Source: an uncultured Prevotella sp. (lineage in GTDB: Bacteria; Bacteroidota; Bacteroidia; Bacteroidales; Bacteroidaceae). Taken from it: a DNA stretch of 14,142 nt. A model generated the notes under the pieces. It ran no database searches, had not been told where the DNA came from, and was given only the letters and a program-made list of their open reading frames with translations. This document shows positions 13,892 through 14,142 of this stretch, piece by piece. Both the position numbers and the translations under genes were made by a program. Numbering within the stretch: position 1 is the first letter of the stretch; each line of letters opens with the position of its first letter. The stretch covers positions 1-14,142 of the forward strand of contig CAAFRM010000124.1 of NCBI GenBank assembly GCA_900765465.1, in the 5' to 3' direction.

Positions 13892-14142
13892 ATGACTATG
13901 AGCATAGTAAAAATTAAGGATAAGACCTTCAAAACCTCCATTCCAGAGGCCGAAATACTCAAGAAGGTTCAGGTCGTAGCAGACCGTCTGAACAAGGACT
14001 ATGAAGGCAAGACCCCCGTGTTCTTGGCAGTATTGAACGGCGCATTTATCTTCGCAGCCGACTTGATGCGAATGATTACCGTGCCAAGCGAGATTTCATT
14101 CGTGAAGTATGCTTCTTACGAGGGTACTTCCTCTACGGGCAG
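13892..14142 (+). CDS. hpt: Hypoxanthine phosphoribosyltransferase, N-terminal 83 residues (cut by window edge)
   Basis: The reading frame opens with ATG at 13892 (MTMSIVKIKD; a second Met two codons later is possible) and runs off the right edge. VFLAVLNGAFIFAADLMRMI (about 52-71) and ISFVKYASYEGTSSTG (about 76 onward) match the start of bacterial HPRT enzymes, including the loop that lines up with the Ser-Tyr-Gly stretch in E. coli Hpt. The enzyme salvages hypoxanthine and guanine with PRPP to make IMP and GMP. The acidic PRPP-binding motif lies beyond the window, so catalytic completeness cannot be checked. A/T-rich leader without a Shine-Dalgarno site. Confidence 0.88.
   Translation, partial: MTMSIVKIKDKTFKTSIPEAEILKKVQVVADRLNKDYEGKTPVFLAVLNGAFIFAADLMRMITVPSEISFVKYASYEGTSSTG

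Overview
The window looks like a chromosomal segment from a Bacteroidota gut or oral commensal, most likely Prevotella or Segatella. The support is: a complete type V (FimA/Mfa1-type) fimbrial cluster, which is a Bacteroidota system; lipoprotein signals throughout; A-rich leaders, mostly without Shine-Dalgarno sequences, ahead of the genes; and -7 promoter elements of the Bacteroidota form TAnnTTTG, all four seen here continuing as TTTGCA. The genus is inferred from sequence style, not from a marker gene.

Layout. (1) Positions 10702 down to 1, minus strand, hold one long fimbrial cluster in transcription order: a DUF3575 outer-membrane protein, a DUF3868/OmpA/TPR periplasmic protein, the major fimbrillin (Mfa1 type), the FimB/Mfa2-type anchor, then three large accessory/tip-type lipoproteins. 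The last of these runs off the left edge. (2) Positions 10703-11174 form a divergent control region. It has a promoter for the fimbrial cluster, a promoter for the opposite gene, helically phased ACTGAAAA repeats and a near-perfect inverted repeat. (3) Positions 11175-12173, plus strand, encode a six-helix membrane protein ending in a LuxR-type DNA-binding domain, a good candidate regulator of the fimbriae. (4) Positions 12164-12261 form a concentric palindrome built from 7-base tandem repeats, lying between two convergent genes. (5) Positions 12266-13783, minus strand, encode the bifunctional NAD(P)H-hydrate repair enzyme Nnr. (6) Positions 13892-14142, plus strand, are the start of hypoxanthine phosphoribosyltransferase (hpt), divergent from nnr. 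The last two are housekeeping genes and mark the right boundary of the fimbrial locus.

How it fits together. Subunits are exported as lipoproteins. In the characterised Porphyromonas gingivalis system an arginine-specific protease then trims the lipidated N-terminus and subunits polymerise by donor-strand exchange. Here the fimbrillin and all three accessory subunits carry an Arg 28-37 residues after the lipobox Cys, while the anchor has no such site. This matches an anchor that stays lipidated and a cleaved shaft and tip. One accessory subunit ends in a lectin-like (DUF1566/FISUMP-type) module, suggesting a ligand-binding tip. Non-coding signals that the gene list does not explain are a conserved leader motif (ATAAGTAAAA) before six genes of the locus, a set of hairpins between the fimbrillin and anchor genes that could set their expression ratio, and the operator-like repeats in the divergent promoter. 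No protease, recombinase, CRISPR array, tRNA or rRNA was found.
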